A stretch of DNA of 64,000 nucleotides from Ancylobacter radicis (GTDB taxonomy: Bacteria; Pseudomonadota; Alphaproteobacteria; Rhizobiales; Xanthobacteraceae). Shown here one piece after another: positions 43,756-53,027 of the stretch. Made by a program: the position numbers and the translations under genes. The number at the start of each line of letters is the position of its first letter. The stretch's first letter is position 1. Below the pieces are notes generated by a model. The model was not told the origin of the DNA. It did not search any database and saw nothing but the letters and a program-made list of their open reading frames with translations. Location of the stretch: positions 186,001-250,000 of the forward strand of contig NZ_JAHCQH010000015.1 in NCBI RefSeq assembly GCF_018449475.1. The letters run 5' to 3'.

Positions 43756-44381
43756 TTCTCGCCCTCCGCGGGCCGCAGCAGGCCGAGCCCGGCGCGCCGC
43801 TCATATTCCTTGCGCAGACGCAGGCGCAGGAATTCGCCGGGATCGTCGGCCAGCGTCTCAAGCCACGCATCCGAGGCCACGAAGCCGCGGGCCTCGATCG
43901 GCTTCTTCCAGGCGGGATCGGGCGTGCCGGCTATGACCGGTGCGTCCGTCGGCGCGCCGGGGGCGAGACCGCCGCCGCCCGGCAAGCGACCCGGCACGGT
44001 GGATTCGCCCGTTGTCTTGGGCACCATCGCGTCGACCAGATCGCGCAGCCGGCGCGCCTCGTCATCGGACGGGTTGGCGAAGAGTACGGCGTCGAAATAG
44101 GCAACGGAGAGCGCATGCTGTCTCGTGGCGGCGAGCGTCAGCGCGCGATTGAAGGTCTGGCTGCGCCCGGCGTCAGTGAAGGCGGCGTGCGCCGCAGCGT
44201 AGTCGCCCGCCCGGTACAGGGCGAGCCCCCGTGCCGCCGTGTCGTCCAGCCATCGGGCGGCCGCGCCGGGCGCTCCGCTGTGCAACAGAAGGCGTCCCCA
44301 GGCGGCAGGGCCGGCGAGGAGCACGCAGGCGAGCCCGACCGCGGCAACGAAAGCGAGACGCAGGCGCAATGCAGAATTCAT
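43749..44381 (-). CDS. BatC-like TPR protein
   Basis: A 210-residue protein with one N-terminal membrane segment (LAFVAAVGLACVLLAGPAAW) and a TPR-like helical pair (GLALYRAGDYAAAHAAF, SQTFNRALTLAATRQH). The C-terminal half is Pro/Gly-rich and predicted periplasmic. It overlaps the VWA gene upstream by four bases. Confidence 0.75.
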   Translation of the reverse strand: MNSALRLRLAFVAAVGLACVLLAGPAAWGRLLLHSGAPGAAARWLDDTAARGLALYRAGDYAAAHAAFTDAGRSQTFNRALTLAATRQHALSVAYFDAVLFANPSDDEARRLRDLVDAMVPKTTGESTVPGRLPGGGGLAPGAPTDAPVIAGTPDPAWKKPIEARGFVASDAWLETLADDPGEFLRLRLRKEYERRAGLGLLRPAEGEKW

Positions 44382-45262
44382 GCGCGCCTCCGGAACAGTC
44401 CCAGCAGCGGCAGTCCCGCCAGCGCCGCGAGATAGGGACCGAGATCGCGGAACGCCAAGGTCGAGAGTGCCGGATCCCGCTCCAGCGTGCCCCGCTGCGA
44501 GAGGCGGCGGAGAACGGCGGAGGGGGCCCGGGCAGGAGCGGCGAGGCTTCCCAGCGCCTCAAGAGCCGCCGCATCGGTCGCGCCGCCCGCGGGCCCGGTC
44601 AAGGTGAGCACGGAAAGCCGCACACCATCGCTGGCGAGACGTTCCGCCTCCGCCTGGGCGGCGCCGTCGACGCCCCCGCCATCGGAGATCAGCACGAGAT
44701 CGGCATCCCGGCTCGCGTGCAGCATCTGCCGCGCCAGCGCCAGCGCACTGGCGGGGCGGCTGCCACCGTCCGGCATCGTGTCGCGGGCGAGCACGGCGAT
44801 CTGGCTCTCCAGCGTCGCGGGATCCGCCGTGGGAGCCGCCACCTCATAGGCCTCGCCGGAATAGAGCAGCATCCCGACCGGCCGGCCGGACGCGGCCGTC
44901 AACAGAGCGGCGGCAGCGGCCTGCGCATCGGCAAGGGCCGGGCCTTCAGCAACAGACGGCGACATGTCGAGGGCGATGAGAACCGCTCCGCTGCCCGCAA
45001 GCACCGGCGCATCCGCGCGCGGCACGGCGGGACCGCACAGGCCGAGGCAAAGCAGCGCCGCCGACGCCAGCAGGGCTATGCCCCGGCGCCGCCCCCCTCC
45101 CCGCATGTGCCCAAGCGCCCGCATCGCCTCAAACATCACTGGCGGCATCACCTGTTCCCAGCCGCCGGCGGCGGGGCCGCGCCGCCACTGCCACAACGCA
45201 AGGACGACGAGCGGCGGCACGGCAAGCAGCCACCAGGGACGCAACAGGACGAGCTCGCTCAT
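44378..45262 (-). CDS. BatB-like VWA membrane protein
   Basis: About 294 residues from the ATG at 45262, which overlaps the stop of the preceding gene as ATGA. N-terminal membrane helices (WWLLAVPPLVVLALW, IALLASAALLCLGLCG) and a C-terminal helix (AALAGLPLLGLF) enclose a von Willebrand A domain. The MIDAS motif is present as ALDMSPSVA (D-X-S-X-S). With BatA it probably forms a metal-dependent protein-interaction unit driven by the MoxR ATPase. Confidence 0.85.
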   Translation of the reverse strand: MSELVLLRPWWLLAVPPLVVLALWQWRRGPAAGGWEQVMPPVMFEAMRALGHMRGGGRRRGIALLASAALLCLGLCGPAVPRADAPVLAGSGAVLIALDMSPSVAEGPALADAQAAAAALLTAASGRPVGMLLYSGEAYEVAAPTADPATLESQIAVLARDTMPDGGSRPASALALARQMLHASRDADLVLISDGGGVDGAAQAEAERLASDGVRLSVLTLTGPAGGATDAAALEALGSLAAPARAPSAVLRRLSQRGTLERDPALSTLAFRDLGPYLAALAGLPLLGLFRRRA

Positions 45263-46212
45263 CTCCGCCTCCACGCGGCGAGCAGCAACACTAGCGCCAG
45301 CGCCGCGCCGCCGGGCCACATCCAGAGCGGGCGCCAGTAGCGCAGCGGCGGGCGCTGCATCGGGTTCGGCTCAAGTTGATCCAGCGTCGCGGCCATGGCT
45401 TCGAGATCCGCCAGGCTGCGCACCCGGAAGCTGGTGCCCCCTCCGACCTTGGCGATCTCCCGCAAGGCAACGGCGTCCACGGCATCGCGCGAGGCGGGCT
45501 GATCCGCGAGATCCTCGGGGCCAAGCGCGATGGTGTGGACCCGCACCCCATGGCCGGCCGCAAGGCGCGCGACATCCGTCGCCTGAACCTTGCCTGATGT
45601 ATCCACCCCGTCCGAGAGCAGGACGACGACCTTTGTGGTGGCCTCGCTCCCCATGATCCGCCGCGTCGCCAGCCCCAGCCCATCCGATATGGCAGTGGAG
45701 CGGCCCGAAATGCCGATCTGGGCGACCTCGATGGCGCGGGCCACGGAAGCGACGTCGAAGGTCGGCGGCTGCGCGACATAGGCCCGGTCGCCGAAGATCA
45801 CCAGCCCGATCCGGTCGCCCTGACGCGCCGCGACGAAGCGGGCGGCGACGCGCTTGACCGCCTCCAGTCGCGAGAGCGGCTTGCCGTCGAGAACGAAATC
45901 CTCTTTCAGCATGCTGCCGGAGAGGTCGAGGGCCAGCAGGATCTCGCGTCCCGAAGCTGTCACCAGCTCGCGCGTCGCCGCGACCTGCGGACCGGCGAGT
46001 GCCGCTACCAGCGCGATCCAGGCCGCGACGAGAATTGCCTGTCCGGTCCGATCCTCGCCGCCACGCGCCGGCAGTGCCGCGGCAAACGTGCCGGGCGCCA
46101 CCCGCAGCGCGGTTCCCCCCCGCGCCCGCGCCATGGGAAGAAGACGCGCAAGCAGGGGGACGGGAAGCAGCAACAGCGCCAGAGGAAAGGCGAGACTTAC
46201 GGATGGCATCAT
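45259..46212 (-). CDS. BatA-like VWA membrane protein
   Basis: A 317-residue protein with N-terminal helices (FPLALLLLPVPLLARLL), a VWA domain with an intact MIDAS (LALDLSGSM, and a later SDGVDTSG) and a C-terminal helix (GGAALALVLLLAAW). It lies between the small membrane protein and BatB, each pair overlapping by four bases, so stoichiometric translation is expected. Confidence 0.88.
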   Translation of the reverse strand: MMPSVSLAFPLALLLLPVPLLARLLPMARARGGTALRVAPGTFAAALPARGGEDRTGQAILVAAWIALVAALAGPQVAATRELVTASGREILLALDLSGSMLKEDFVLDGKPLSRLEAVKRVAARFVAARQGDRIGLVIFGDRAYVAQPPTFDVASVARAIEVAQIGISGRSTAISDGLGLATRRIMGSEATTKVVVLLSDGVDTSGKVQATDVARLAAGHGVRVHTIALGPEDLADQPASRDAVDAVALREIAKVGGGTSFRVRSLADLEAMAATLDQLEPNPMQRPPLRYWRPLWMWPGGAALALVLLLAAWRRR

Positions 46213-46550
46213 CGCCGTGCCCGCCTCGCCTTGAATGCGATGCGCTCGACGGCCTCCGGCGACAGCGGCGGCGCGCTGCCATAGGCCATGGCGCGCAGCT
46301 CGTCCGGCAGATGGCCGAGAAGACGGCCGATCGCCAGCGCCCGCTCCTGCGGCGGCATCCCCCGGGTGGCGCGGATGAGTGCGCGCCGCGAGGGCCGGCG
46401 TGCGAGGAAGGGCATCGCCAGAAGCGCCAGCAACGCCGCCAGCAGTAGCCCCATGCCGAACAGGAGCAGCAGATCGGCAGCATTCACCTGCATCAGCGAC
46501 GGCGGCAGGCGACCTTCCGGCAAGGCCATGATGAGCTCAGCCTGCGTCAT
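46209..46550 (-). CDS. DUF4381-like small membrane protein
   Basis: About 113 residues from the ATG at 46550 (MTQAELIMALPEGRLPP). One strong membrane helix (LLLLFGMGLLLAALLALLAM) is followed by a basic cytoplasmic segment. This matches the small proteins regularly encoded between DUF58 and VWA genes in MoxR operons. Its start lies within the end of the DUF58 gene. Confidence 0.78.
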   Translation of the reverse strand: MTQAELIMALPEGRLPPSLMQVNAADLLLLFGMGLLLAALLALLAMPFLARRPSRRALIRATRGMPPQERALAIGRLLGHLPDELRAMAYGSAPPLSPEAVERIAFKARRARR

Positions 46551-47376
46551 GATCGACGACCTCAAGGCTGACATTCAGCGGCCGGAGACGCTGCGCCAGC
46601 GCGGCGCGGTCGAACGGCCGCAGCTGCGCAAGGCAGGTGAGCGCCCCGGCCTGAATGGGCAGCGCACCTTCGGGCGGCGCCGTCTCGATCGTGTCCAACG
46701 GCAACAGGACCCGGACCTGACGGCGGCGGGCGAGCCGGGCCAAAGCGGGCTCGTCTTCTGGTGCGAGGCCCTCCGGCCCCGTGGCGATCAGTACGTCACC
46801 ACCGGGTGGGCAGAGGCGCGCGGCACGCACGAGCGCCTCCTCCAACGAAGGCGCCCCACCGCCGCCCCCGAGCGCCTGGTCGTGGCGGCTGGCGAGCATA
46901 TGGCTGATGCGGACCATCTGCGGGACGCCACCGGCCAGCGGGACCGCCGCCACGCCCTCTGCGTTGACGCTGATCGCGGCCAGCGAAGCCCCCCGCAGCA
47001 CGGCCTGCCATCCTCGCCGCGCCGCAAGCCGCGCCGCGCGCACCGAGCGCAGCGATGCGCCGGTGCCCCACAGCATCGGCGGCCGGAAATCGACGATCAG
47101 CAACAGCGTGTCGTCCCGATCCTCATGAAAGGTGCGGATATGCGGAATGCCGGTGCGGGCGGTGGCGGAAGGGTCGAGGCGGCGGGCGTCATCGCCCTCG
47201 GCAAAGGCGCGGATCTCACGCAGATCCATTCCCGCGCCCGGCGCCCTCGTGGGAGCGGCACCCGGCCGACGTGAAGCCGGCTGGGTTCGCCTATTGCCCG
47301 GTGCCCCCTCGCGCAGCGCCAGCAATTCGCGGGCATCCAGCCGAATGCCCGGCGCCTCAAGCGCGGGGCTCACCAT
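46537..47376 (-). CDS. DUF58 domain protein
   Basis: A 279-residue protein. The DUF58 core has GMDLREIRAFAEGDDARRLD and FHEDRDDTLLLIVDFRPPM, the typical metal-site-like VWA relative. It is thought to act as a substrate or adaptor for the MoxR ATPase. It overlaps moxR by seven bases. Confidence 0.9.
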   Translation of the reverse strand: MVSPALEAPGIRLDARELLALREGAPGNRRTQPASRRPGAAPTRAPGAGMDLREIRAFAEGDDARRLDPSATARTGIPHIRTFHEDRDDTLLLIVDFRPPMLWGTGASLRSVRAARLAARRGWQAVLRGASLAAISVNAEGVAAVPLAGGVPQMVRISHMLASRHDQALGGGGGAPSLEEALVRAARLCPPGGDVLIATGPEGLAPEDEPALARLARRRQVRVLLPLDTIETAPPEGALPIQAGALTCLAQLRPFDRAALAQRLRPLNVSLEVVDHDAG

Positions 47377-48350
47377 GGCTCGACCAGGCGCAGGATGTCA
47401 GCGACGAGCGAGCGCCCGCTGCGTCCCTCACCGATCGCCGACCAGCTCGGTATCAGCCGGTGGGCAAGCGCGTCCGGCGCAAGAGCGATGACATCTTCCG
47501 GCAGCACATAATCGCGCGCCCGGAGCCAGGCGCGCGCCTGCGCGGCTACGGCCAGCGCCAGCGTGCCACGTGGCGAGACGGGATGCTCCACCCATTGCGC
47601 CACGGCGCCGCCGGGCCGAGATGCCATGACCAGCCGGACGATGAAGTCCTTCAACGCGGGCGCCAGATGCACCCGTGCCACCTCCTCCTTCGCGGCTCGA
47701 AGGGCATCGACCGAGAGCGGGAGGGCGACAAAGGCCAGGACTTCGATCCGCTCGGCAGAGACGAGATCAAGGATGGCGCGCTCCTGCTCGGCCTGCGGAA
47801 GGCGAAGCGAGAGATGGAGCAGGAACCGGTCCATCTGCGCCTCCGGCAGCGGAAAGGTGCCCTCGTGCTCGATCGGATTCTGGGTGGCGACGACCATGAA
47901 GGGATCGGGCAGGGGTCGACTGACGCCGGCGCTCGTCACCTGGCCCTCGGCCATGGCCTCAAGCAGCGCCGACTGCACCTTGGGCGGGGCGCGGTTGATC
48001 TCATCGACCAGCACCAGCGCGTGGAACAGGGGGCCGGGCACGAAGTCGAAGCCGCCGCTCTCGGGTCGGAACACCTGCGTCCCCGTGAGGTCCGAGGGCA
48101 GCAGGTCCGGCGTGCACTGGATCCGCGCATGGCTGCCGGGAAGATGAGCGGCGAGCCGCTTGACCGCGCGCGTCTTGGCAATGCCCGGTGGCCCCTCGAT
48201 CAGCACATGACCGCCGGCAAGAAGGGCGATCAGCAGCCGCTCCACCAACTCTTCATGGCCTATCAGCCCGGCAGCGACGGCGGCGCCAAGCTGCGCAACC
48301 GGATGGCTCATCTCGTTCATGCGGCGGGCTTCCCGTGCCAGAGGCTTCAC
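47370..48350 (-). CDS. MoxR-family AAA+ ATPase
   Basis: A 326-residue AAA+ protein, with an alternative start at MNEMSHPVAQ. Walker A is GPPGIAKT, Walker B LVLVDEINRAPP, sensor 1 VVATQNPIE, and the arginine-finger region is EAQMDRFLLH. MoxR ATPases act as chaperones that insert or activate partner proteins. It is the first gene of the seven-gene unit ending with the BatD-like gene. In other bacteria such Bat clusters are linked to envelope-stress or oxygen tolerance; the target here is unknown. Confidence 0.93.
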   Translation of the reverse strand: MKPLAREARRMNEMSHPVAQLGAAVAAGLIGHEELVERLLIALLAGGHVLIEGPPGIAKTRAVKRLAAHLPGSHARIQCTPDLLPSDLTGTQVFRPESGGFDFVPGPLFHALVLVDEINRAPPKVQSALLEAMAEGQVTSAGVSRPLPDPFMVVATQNPIEHEGTFPLPEAQMDRFLLHLSLRLPQAEQERAILDLVSAERIEVLAFVALPLSVDALRAAKEEVARVHLAPALKDFIVRLVMASRPGGAVAQWVEHPVSPRGTLALAVAAQARAWLRARDYVLPEDVIALAPDALAHRLIPSWSAIGEGRSGRSLVADILRLVEPW

Positions 48351-48422
48351 CGGTGAGCATGGGATGGCCCGGCGTGGGCCGCCAGAGAGGGCTTCCCTTC
48401 CGATCCGGGAAGATCGCCCGGG

Positions 48423-49748
48423 TCAGAGCGGCAGGCGGGCAACCGCGCGCATGCCGTCTTCGACCGGGGCCAGCTCAAAGCTGCCGCCGAGTGCGTCGAC
48501 CCGTTCGCGGATGCCAAGCAGGCCGTAGCCATCGTCGATCGCGCCATCATGGCGGGGGGAGCCGTCATCGGTGGCGGTCAGCGTGATGGCGTCGCCGACC
48601 TCGATGTGCAGAGCGACCTGCCTCGGGGTGCCGTGCCGAATGGCGTTGGTCACGCATTCCTGTGCGATGCGGTAGAGGCTGAGCGCAAGGCCGTCCGGCA
48701 CGGCGTCGATCGGGCCGGCGAACCTTAGCTCGAAACGTACCGCCGGCATGCGCGCGCGCCAGTCGGCGACCATGCGCTCCAGTGCCGGGCGCAGGCCCAG
48801 ATCATCGAGGTCCGGCGGTCGCAGCCGGGCCAGTTCGGCCCGCAGGCTGTCCATCATCTGGCCGGAGATCTCGGCAATGCGGGCCCCGTCCTGCGCCGTG
48901 CTTTCTCCCGACTGAGCAATCGCCGCTGCCATGGCGCGGGTCGCCGTGAGGCACTGGCCAAACTCATCGTGCAGCTCGCGCGCCAGCGCCCGCCGCTCAC
49001 TCTCCTGCACCGAGAAAAGCCGCCGTGTCAGTTCGGCACGCATCGCCTGCGCCTCCTGCAGCGCCACCGCCGTGTCGTTCACGGCGCGGCTCAGCCGGTC
49101 GAATTCCGCCACCTTGAGACGCGGCAGGCGGGCGGCGAAGTCGCCCCGCTGCAACCGCTCGATACCGCGCAACAAGAGCCCGAACGGCGCCAGCAGGCGG
49201 ATCATGAGCAGGCCGGTCAGCAGCGCGCCGCCAATGGCCATGCCGACGGCCACCCGCATCAGGTCACCCGTGCGGGCCCAGGCGCGGGTGACGATGACGC
49301 TGGGATCGGCAATGGCGGTCACATAGGCGTCGGAGACGTAGCGGGCGCGCACCGGCACGGCGACCGGCCCCGGCACCAAGCCAAGCCGGTTTGCCAGCCA
49401 GACGAACCAGTCCGGCGGCGTGGCTGCCGCCAGATAGGGCCCGCAGCGTCGCTGTATCGGCTGGTCGCGAGGGCCAAGTTCGACGCAAATGCCCGGCGCG
49501 ATGAGGCTCCAGGCCGGAAACTGCTGCCAGTCGCGAAAGACCGGGGTTGGCGCCACGCCGCCGAAGGCCAGCCCCTCGAAACTGGGTCGGGCGGCGATGG
49601 CGTCGGAAACGAGGGTGGCGGTCGTCTGTGCGTCACGTCGCGCCGCGTTCGCCGTGTCCCACAGCACCCACCCCGCCGCGACGATGACGGTGAGCAGCCC
49701 CGCGGCCAGCACCCGCATGACGAGCTGCGGGAGAAGGCCGCGCATCAC
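48423..49748 (-). CDS. NarX/DesK-type sensor histidine kinase
   Basis: A 441-residue membrane kinase. Helix 1 lies near residues 11-30, a periplasmic sensor of about 130 residues with two Cys (ICVEL, RRCGPY) follows, and helix 2 is near 167-185. A HAMP segment leads to a HisKA_3 domain with phosphorylated His260 in RELHDEFGQ and a C-terminal HATPase domain (ECVTNAIRHG, YGLLGIRERV). It overlaps the response regulator gene by four bases. It lies 72 bases beyond the MoxR gene start in the same orientation, so read-through into the Bat operon is possible. Confidence 0.92.
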   Translation of the reverse strand: MMRGLLPQLVMRVLAAGLLTVIVAAGWVLWDTANAARRDAQTTATLVSDAIAARPSFEGLAFGGVAPTPVFRDWQQFPAWSLIAPGICVELGPRDQPIQRRCGPYLAAATPPDWFVWLANRLGLVPGPVAVPVRARYVSDAYVTAIADPSVIVTRAWARTGDLMRVAVGMAIGGALLTGLLMIRLLAPFGLLLRGIERLQRGDFAARLPRLKVAEFDRLSRAVNDTAVALQEAQAMRAELTRRLFSVQESERRALARELHDEFGQCLTATRAMAAAIAQSGESTAQDGARIAEISGQMMDSLRAELARLRPPDLDDLGLRPALERMVADWRARMPAVRFELRFAGPIDAVPDGLALSLYRIAQECVTNAIRHGTPRQVALHIEVGDAITLTATDDGSPRHDGAIDDGYGLLGIRERVDALGGSFELAPVEDGMRAVARLPL

Positions 49749-50380
49749 AGGACGGGCACGAGGCCGGCGCGCTGCGCCTTGAGCACGAGGTCGGCATCGC
49801 CCGACGCGCCCAGCTTGGCCCGGATCTGCGACAGGTTGTTCTGAACCGTCTTGGACGAGAGGTTGAGGTCGCGGGCGATGGCACGGCCGTTCATGCCCCG
49901 CATCAGCATCAGAAGAATGTCCCGCTCGCGCGGGGTGAGACCGGCGGTCGGGTCGTCCTCAACCATTGTTCGAGCGAATTCCTGCGCCACGTCCGTGGAC
50001 AGTGCGCGCCGCCCGCCCATCACCGTTGCGATGGCACGGACGAGTTCGTCCGGCGGACTGGACTTCGAGACGAAGCCGCGCGCTCCGGCAGCCATAGCCT
50101 TCTGAGCGAAGACGGCACCCTGATGCATCGAAACGATGATGATCCGCGCTTGGGCATCGTCGGCGAGGATCGCCTCCACCGCTGAAAAGCCTCCCCCGCC
50201 CGGCATGGAGAGATCCATCAGCACGATGTCCGGCCGGTGCTCGGCAAAAGCTGCCAGCGCAGCATCGCCGTCGCCGGCCTCGGCCACCACAGAAAGCCCC
50301 GGCTGGCGTCCGAGCAGGCGGCGATAGCCCTCGCGCACAATCGGATGATCGTCGACCAACAGAATTCGGATCGGGTCCAT
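49745..50380 (-). CDS. NarL/FixJ-family response regulator
   Basis: A 211-residue protein. The receiver domain has the acidic pair LLVDDHP (D10, D11), the phospho-acceptor D56 in VLMDLSMP and the Lys in FVSKSS. The C-terminal LuxR helix-turn-helix reads LTPRERDILLMLMRG and GRAIARDLNLSSKTVQNNL. Partner of the coupled histidine kinase. Its placement upstream of the MoxR/Bat operon makes that operon a candidate target. Confidence 0.93.
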   Translation of the reverse strand: MDPIRILLVDDHPIVREGYRRLLGRQPGLSVVAEAGDGDAALAAFAEHRPDIVLMDLSMPGGGGFSAVEAILADDAQARIIIVSMHQGAVFAQKAMAAGARGFVSKSSPPDELVRAIATVMGGRRALSTDVAQEFARTMVEDDPTAGLTPRERDILLMLMRGMNGRAIARDLNLSSKTVQNNLSQIRAKLGASGDADLVLKAQRAGLVPVL

Positions 50381-50563
50381 GGGCGGACGATAGCGCGGGC
50401 CGCTCGGTGGACCAATAGCGGCGCCGCCGCTGGCCCATCACAGCCCTCTCACCGGAGACCTAGCGACGTGCGCCTTCTGCTGGTGCGCATCGGTCGGTTC
50501 GGGCGCAATCCGCCCCTCGCAGAATTGCTTTAGGAGAGCAGCAAAGTATCGCAGTGGCGGATT

Positions 50564-51199
50564 CTAACGCGAAGAAGCCGCCATCAACACAATTAACCGA
50601 TCTCGTCGTGTGCTAGCAGAGAAGCCGAGCAGAAGCGTCGCCGCCGCGGCGAGAGCCTCGGCGCGCAAGTCTTGATCGCGAACTTCACCGGCAGTCCAGA
50701 ACGACAGGACGCCGCGAAAGGCGTTGGCCAATTGTTCAGGCAGAACAGAGCGGGCCAGCGCCAGGTGCTCCTTCATCAGGCCGGTTCCATCACCTAACGC
50801 CGCTGCCCAGAGCGCCCGCGAACGCTCCCGGATGTCGCCCGCCGTTGTACCTGGTGCGCCGATCGCGCCCATAACCGCCCGGTTGACCGCCGGATTTTCG
50901 ATCATCACCCCCACGGCGATCGCCACGACCTCCAGCACTCTTTCCGTGGCGTCGGCGGATAGCTCGGCCGCGGCGGCCCGTTCGTGCATCTGATCGATCC
51001 GCGCCGCCGACAGCGCCCGCATGATCGAAAGCTTGTCGCCGAACTGGTTGAAGGGGGTAGCGAAGCTGACGCCGGCCGCGGCTGCCAGGTCGCGCATCGA
51101 GAACTCCGCGGTCCTCTCGGCCAACAGACTTTCGGCCGCGGCCAGTACTCGCTCGCGCGTGGATAGTGCCAGGTGGGAGGGGGGCTTGCGCGCGCTCAT
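50564..51199 (-). CDS. TetR-family repressor
   Basis: A 211-residue regulator with an N-terminal TetR helix-turn-helix (RVLAAAESLLAERTAEFSM, DLAAAAGVSFATPFNQFG). It is divergent from an SDR gene, with a perfect palindrome in the 50 bases between the two starts, which indicates repression of the SDR gene and of itself. Confidence 0.9.
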   Translation of the reverse strand: MSARKPPSHLALSTRERVLAAAESLLAERTAEFSMRDLAAAAGVSFATPFNQFGDKLSIMRALSAARIDQMHERAAAAELSADATERVLEVVAIAVGVMIENPAVNRAVMGAIGAPGTTAGDIRERSRALWAAALGDGTGLMKEHLALARSVLPEQLANAFRGVLSFWTAGEVRDQDLRAEALAAAATLLLGFSASTRRDRLIVLMAASSR

Positions 51200-51206
51200 T
51201 GCAGAA

Positions 51207-51222
51207 TTATATCATGATATAA
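51207..51222. promoter_or_regulatory. palindromic operator of the TetR/SDR pair
   Basis: TTATATCATGATATAA is a perfect 16-bp palindrome located eight bases upstream of the TetR start and 28 bases upstream of the SDR start. Its AT-rich nature stands out from the surrounding sequence. Confidence 0.8.
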
Positions 51223-51249
51223 ATTATGGGCAATTTCCGGAGCGTGCTG

Positions 51250-52092
51250 ATGACCATTCCCGCAAGCAAGACCTTCCTCATCACGGGCGTGAGCTCTGGC
51301 CTCGGCCGCGCATTCGCCGCAAGCGCGCTGGCAGCCGGCCATACGGTGGTTGGTACGGTTCGCCGCCAAGAGGATGCCGATGCCTTTGCCGCGCAAGCCG
51401 ACAAGGCACATGCGCTGCTGCTCGACGTCACGCACTACGACGCGGCGCCGGTCGCCATCTCCCAGGCCGAGACGATGGCGGGACCGATCGACGTGCTGGT
51501 CAACAACGCGGGCTACGGTCATGAAGGCGTCCTCGAAGAGTCCTCTATCGCCGAGCTTGAACGACAATTCGCCGCCAATGTCTTTGGCGCCGTTGCGATG
51601 ATGAAGGCTGTGCTGCCCGGAATGCGGGAGCGTCGGCGCGGGCACATCGTCAACGTCACCTCGATGGGCGGCTTCATCACCATGCCCGGCATCTCGTTCT
51701 ACTGTGGAAGCAAGTTCGCGCTCGAGGGAATATCGGAGTCCCTTGGCAAGGAACTGAAAGGACTGGGCATCCACGTTACCACCATCGCCCCTGGTCAGTT
51801 CCGAACTGAATGGGCTGGCCGCTCCATGGAGCGTACACCACGAAGCATCGCCGATTACGATGCGGTCATGAACCCAATTCGCGCAGGACGGCAGGCCAAG
51901 AGTGGGAACCAGCCGGGCGACCCTGCCAAGGCGGCGCAGGCGCTGCTGACGCTGGTGGGATCCGACAATCCGCCGACCCGGCTGTTTCTGGGAGAAGACG
52001 CGCTCGCTCTGGCCTCGCAGAAGCTGGAAGCGATGCGTTTGGAGATTGAGGCATGGCAGGGTGTGTCCCGTTCAACCAGCTTCGACGCTTAG
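51250..52092 (+). CDS. short-chain dehydrogenase/reductase
   Basis: A 280-residue oxidoreductase from the ATG at 51250 (GGAG seven bases upstream). Classic SDR motifs are present: cofactor-binding TGVSSGLGRAFA, NNAG, the catalytic Ser region NVTSMGGF and YCGSKFALEG (Y-X-X-X-K). The early acidic or basic residues do not settle NAD against NADP. Substrate unknown; controlled by the adjacent TetR. Confidence 0.92.
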   Translation: MTIPASKTFLITGVSSGLGRAFAASALAAGHTVVGTVRRQEDADAFAAQADKAHALLLDVTHYDAAPVAISQAETMAGPIDVLVNNAGYGHEGVLEESSIAELERQFAANVFGAVAMMKAVLPGMRERRRGHIVNVTSMGGFITMPGISFYCGSKFALEGISESLGKELKGLGIHVTTIAPGQFRTEWAGRSMERTPRSIADYDAVMNPIRAGRQAKSGNQPGDPAKAAQALLTLVGSDNPPTRLFLGEDALALASQKLEAMRLEIEAWQGVSRSTSFDA

Positions 52093-52183
52093 CTCCCCTT
52101 GCGAGCGGAAATACCACGTTGGCGACTCGGACCTCGAGGTCGGGGGGAGCGGAATTCCCTGCGCTTGCCAGCGCCGTGGTCAC

Positions 52184-52354
52184 CTACCTGACCTTCTTCT
52201 GTAGTTCGCACACCTGCAGTTCGAGCTGCCGAATCCGGCGCTCAAGCAGGTCGATGTCGTCATAGTTCATCGCCTGCTCCCATTGGCGTAGCCTCTCGCG
52301 CCAGCCTCGCCAGGTCGCCTTCGCGAACAGCCGCTGCCATGCCGATTTTGTCAT
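52184..52354 (-). CDS. small coiled-coil protein (56 residues)
   Basis: Starts MTKSAWQRLFAKATWRGW behind a strong AAAGGAGG ribosome site. It is rich in Trp and Arg at the N-terminus and has a Leu-heptad helix (IDLLERRIRQLELQVCELQ) at the C-terminus, so it probably forms a coiled coil. No family recognised. It lies between the SDR stop and the second TetR gene and would be missed with a length cut-off of 60 residues. Confidence 0.65.
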   Translation of the reverse strand: MTKSAWQRLFAKATWRGWRERLRQWEQAMNYDDIDLLERRIRQLELQVCELQKKVR

Positions 52355-52389
52355 GCGGCCTCCTTTGTCGTGCGCCTATAGCGACGCCC

Positions 52390-53010
52390 TTATTGCCTGG
52401 GCTGGGGACCGGGAGGAGCCGCAGCCGTCTGATTCATCACGCTGTCGGCTGCGGCCTCTAGGAACTGCCTCGACATCTCCTTGTCGTTGACCGCGCGCGC
52501 GAGCAGCACGGCGCCGACCATGGTGGCGAGAACGGCCATGGCCTTGCTATTTGCCTGGCCGCCCTCCGATCCCTCGGCGTCAGCCTCGCCGATCCAGCCG
52601 CCGACCAGGGCGAGATACTCCTTGAATCCGCCTTCGAACGAGGCCCGCACATCCGGTCCCTGCCGGGCCGCATCCGAGCCGAGGGCGACGACCGGACAGC
52701 CCTCCGCCCTTTCGGCGCAGTGAGCCTCGCTGAGATAAAAATCGACCACGGCGGCGAGTGGATCATCAGGTCGGGAGGCGGCGGCGGCGGACCAGCGGCC
52801 GAGAGCCTCCTGCAAGGCGCGCCGGGAAGCCTGCGCGACCAGATCCTCTTTGGAGTCGAACTGTTTGTAGAAGGCGCCCTGCGTCATGCCGGCGCCAGCC
52901 ATCAGGTCTTTGAGCCCGATGCCGTCAAAGCCGTGCTCCCGGAAGAGACGGCTTGCCACATTAATCACCGTCTGCCGGTTCTCCTCCGCCTGGACGCGAC
53001 TGACCCGCAT
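52390..53010 (-). CDS. TetR-family repressor of the RND efflux operon
   Basis: A 206-residue regulator with helix-turn-helix NVASRLFREHGFDGIGL and MAGAGMTQGAFYKQFDSKED. The C-terminal domain has Cys in AHCAERAEGCPVVALG, a pattern common in TetR proteins that sense electrophiles. It is divergent from the efflux adaptor gene across a long palindromic operator. Confidence 0.92.
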   Translation of the reverse strand: MRVSRVQAEENRQTVINVASRLFREHGFDGIGLKDLMAGAGMTQGAFYKQFDSKEDLVAQASRRALQEALGRWSAAAASRPDDPLAAVVDFYLSEAHCAERAEGCPVVALGSDAARQGPDVRASFEGGFKEYLALVGGWIGEADAEGSEGGQANSKAMAVLATMVGAVLLARAVNDKEMSRQFLEAAADSVMNQTAAAPPGPQPRQ

Positions 53011-53027
53011 GGCTGACCCCCTGAATT

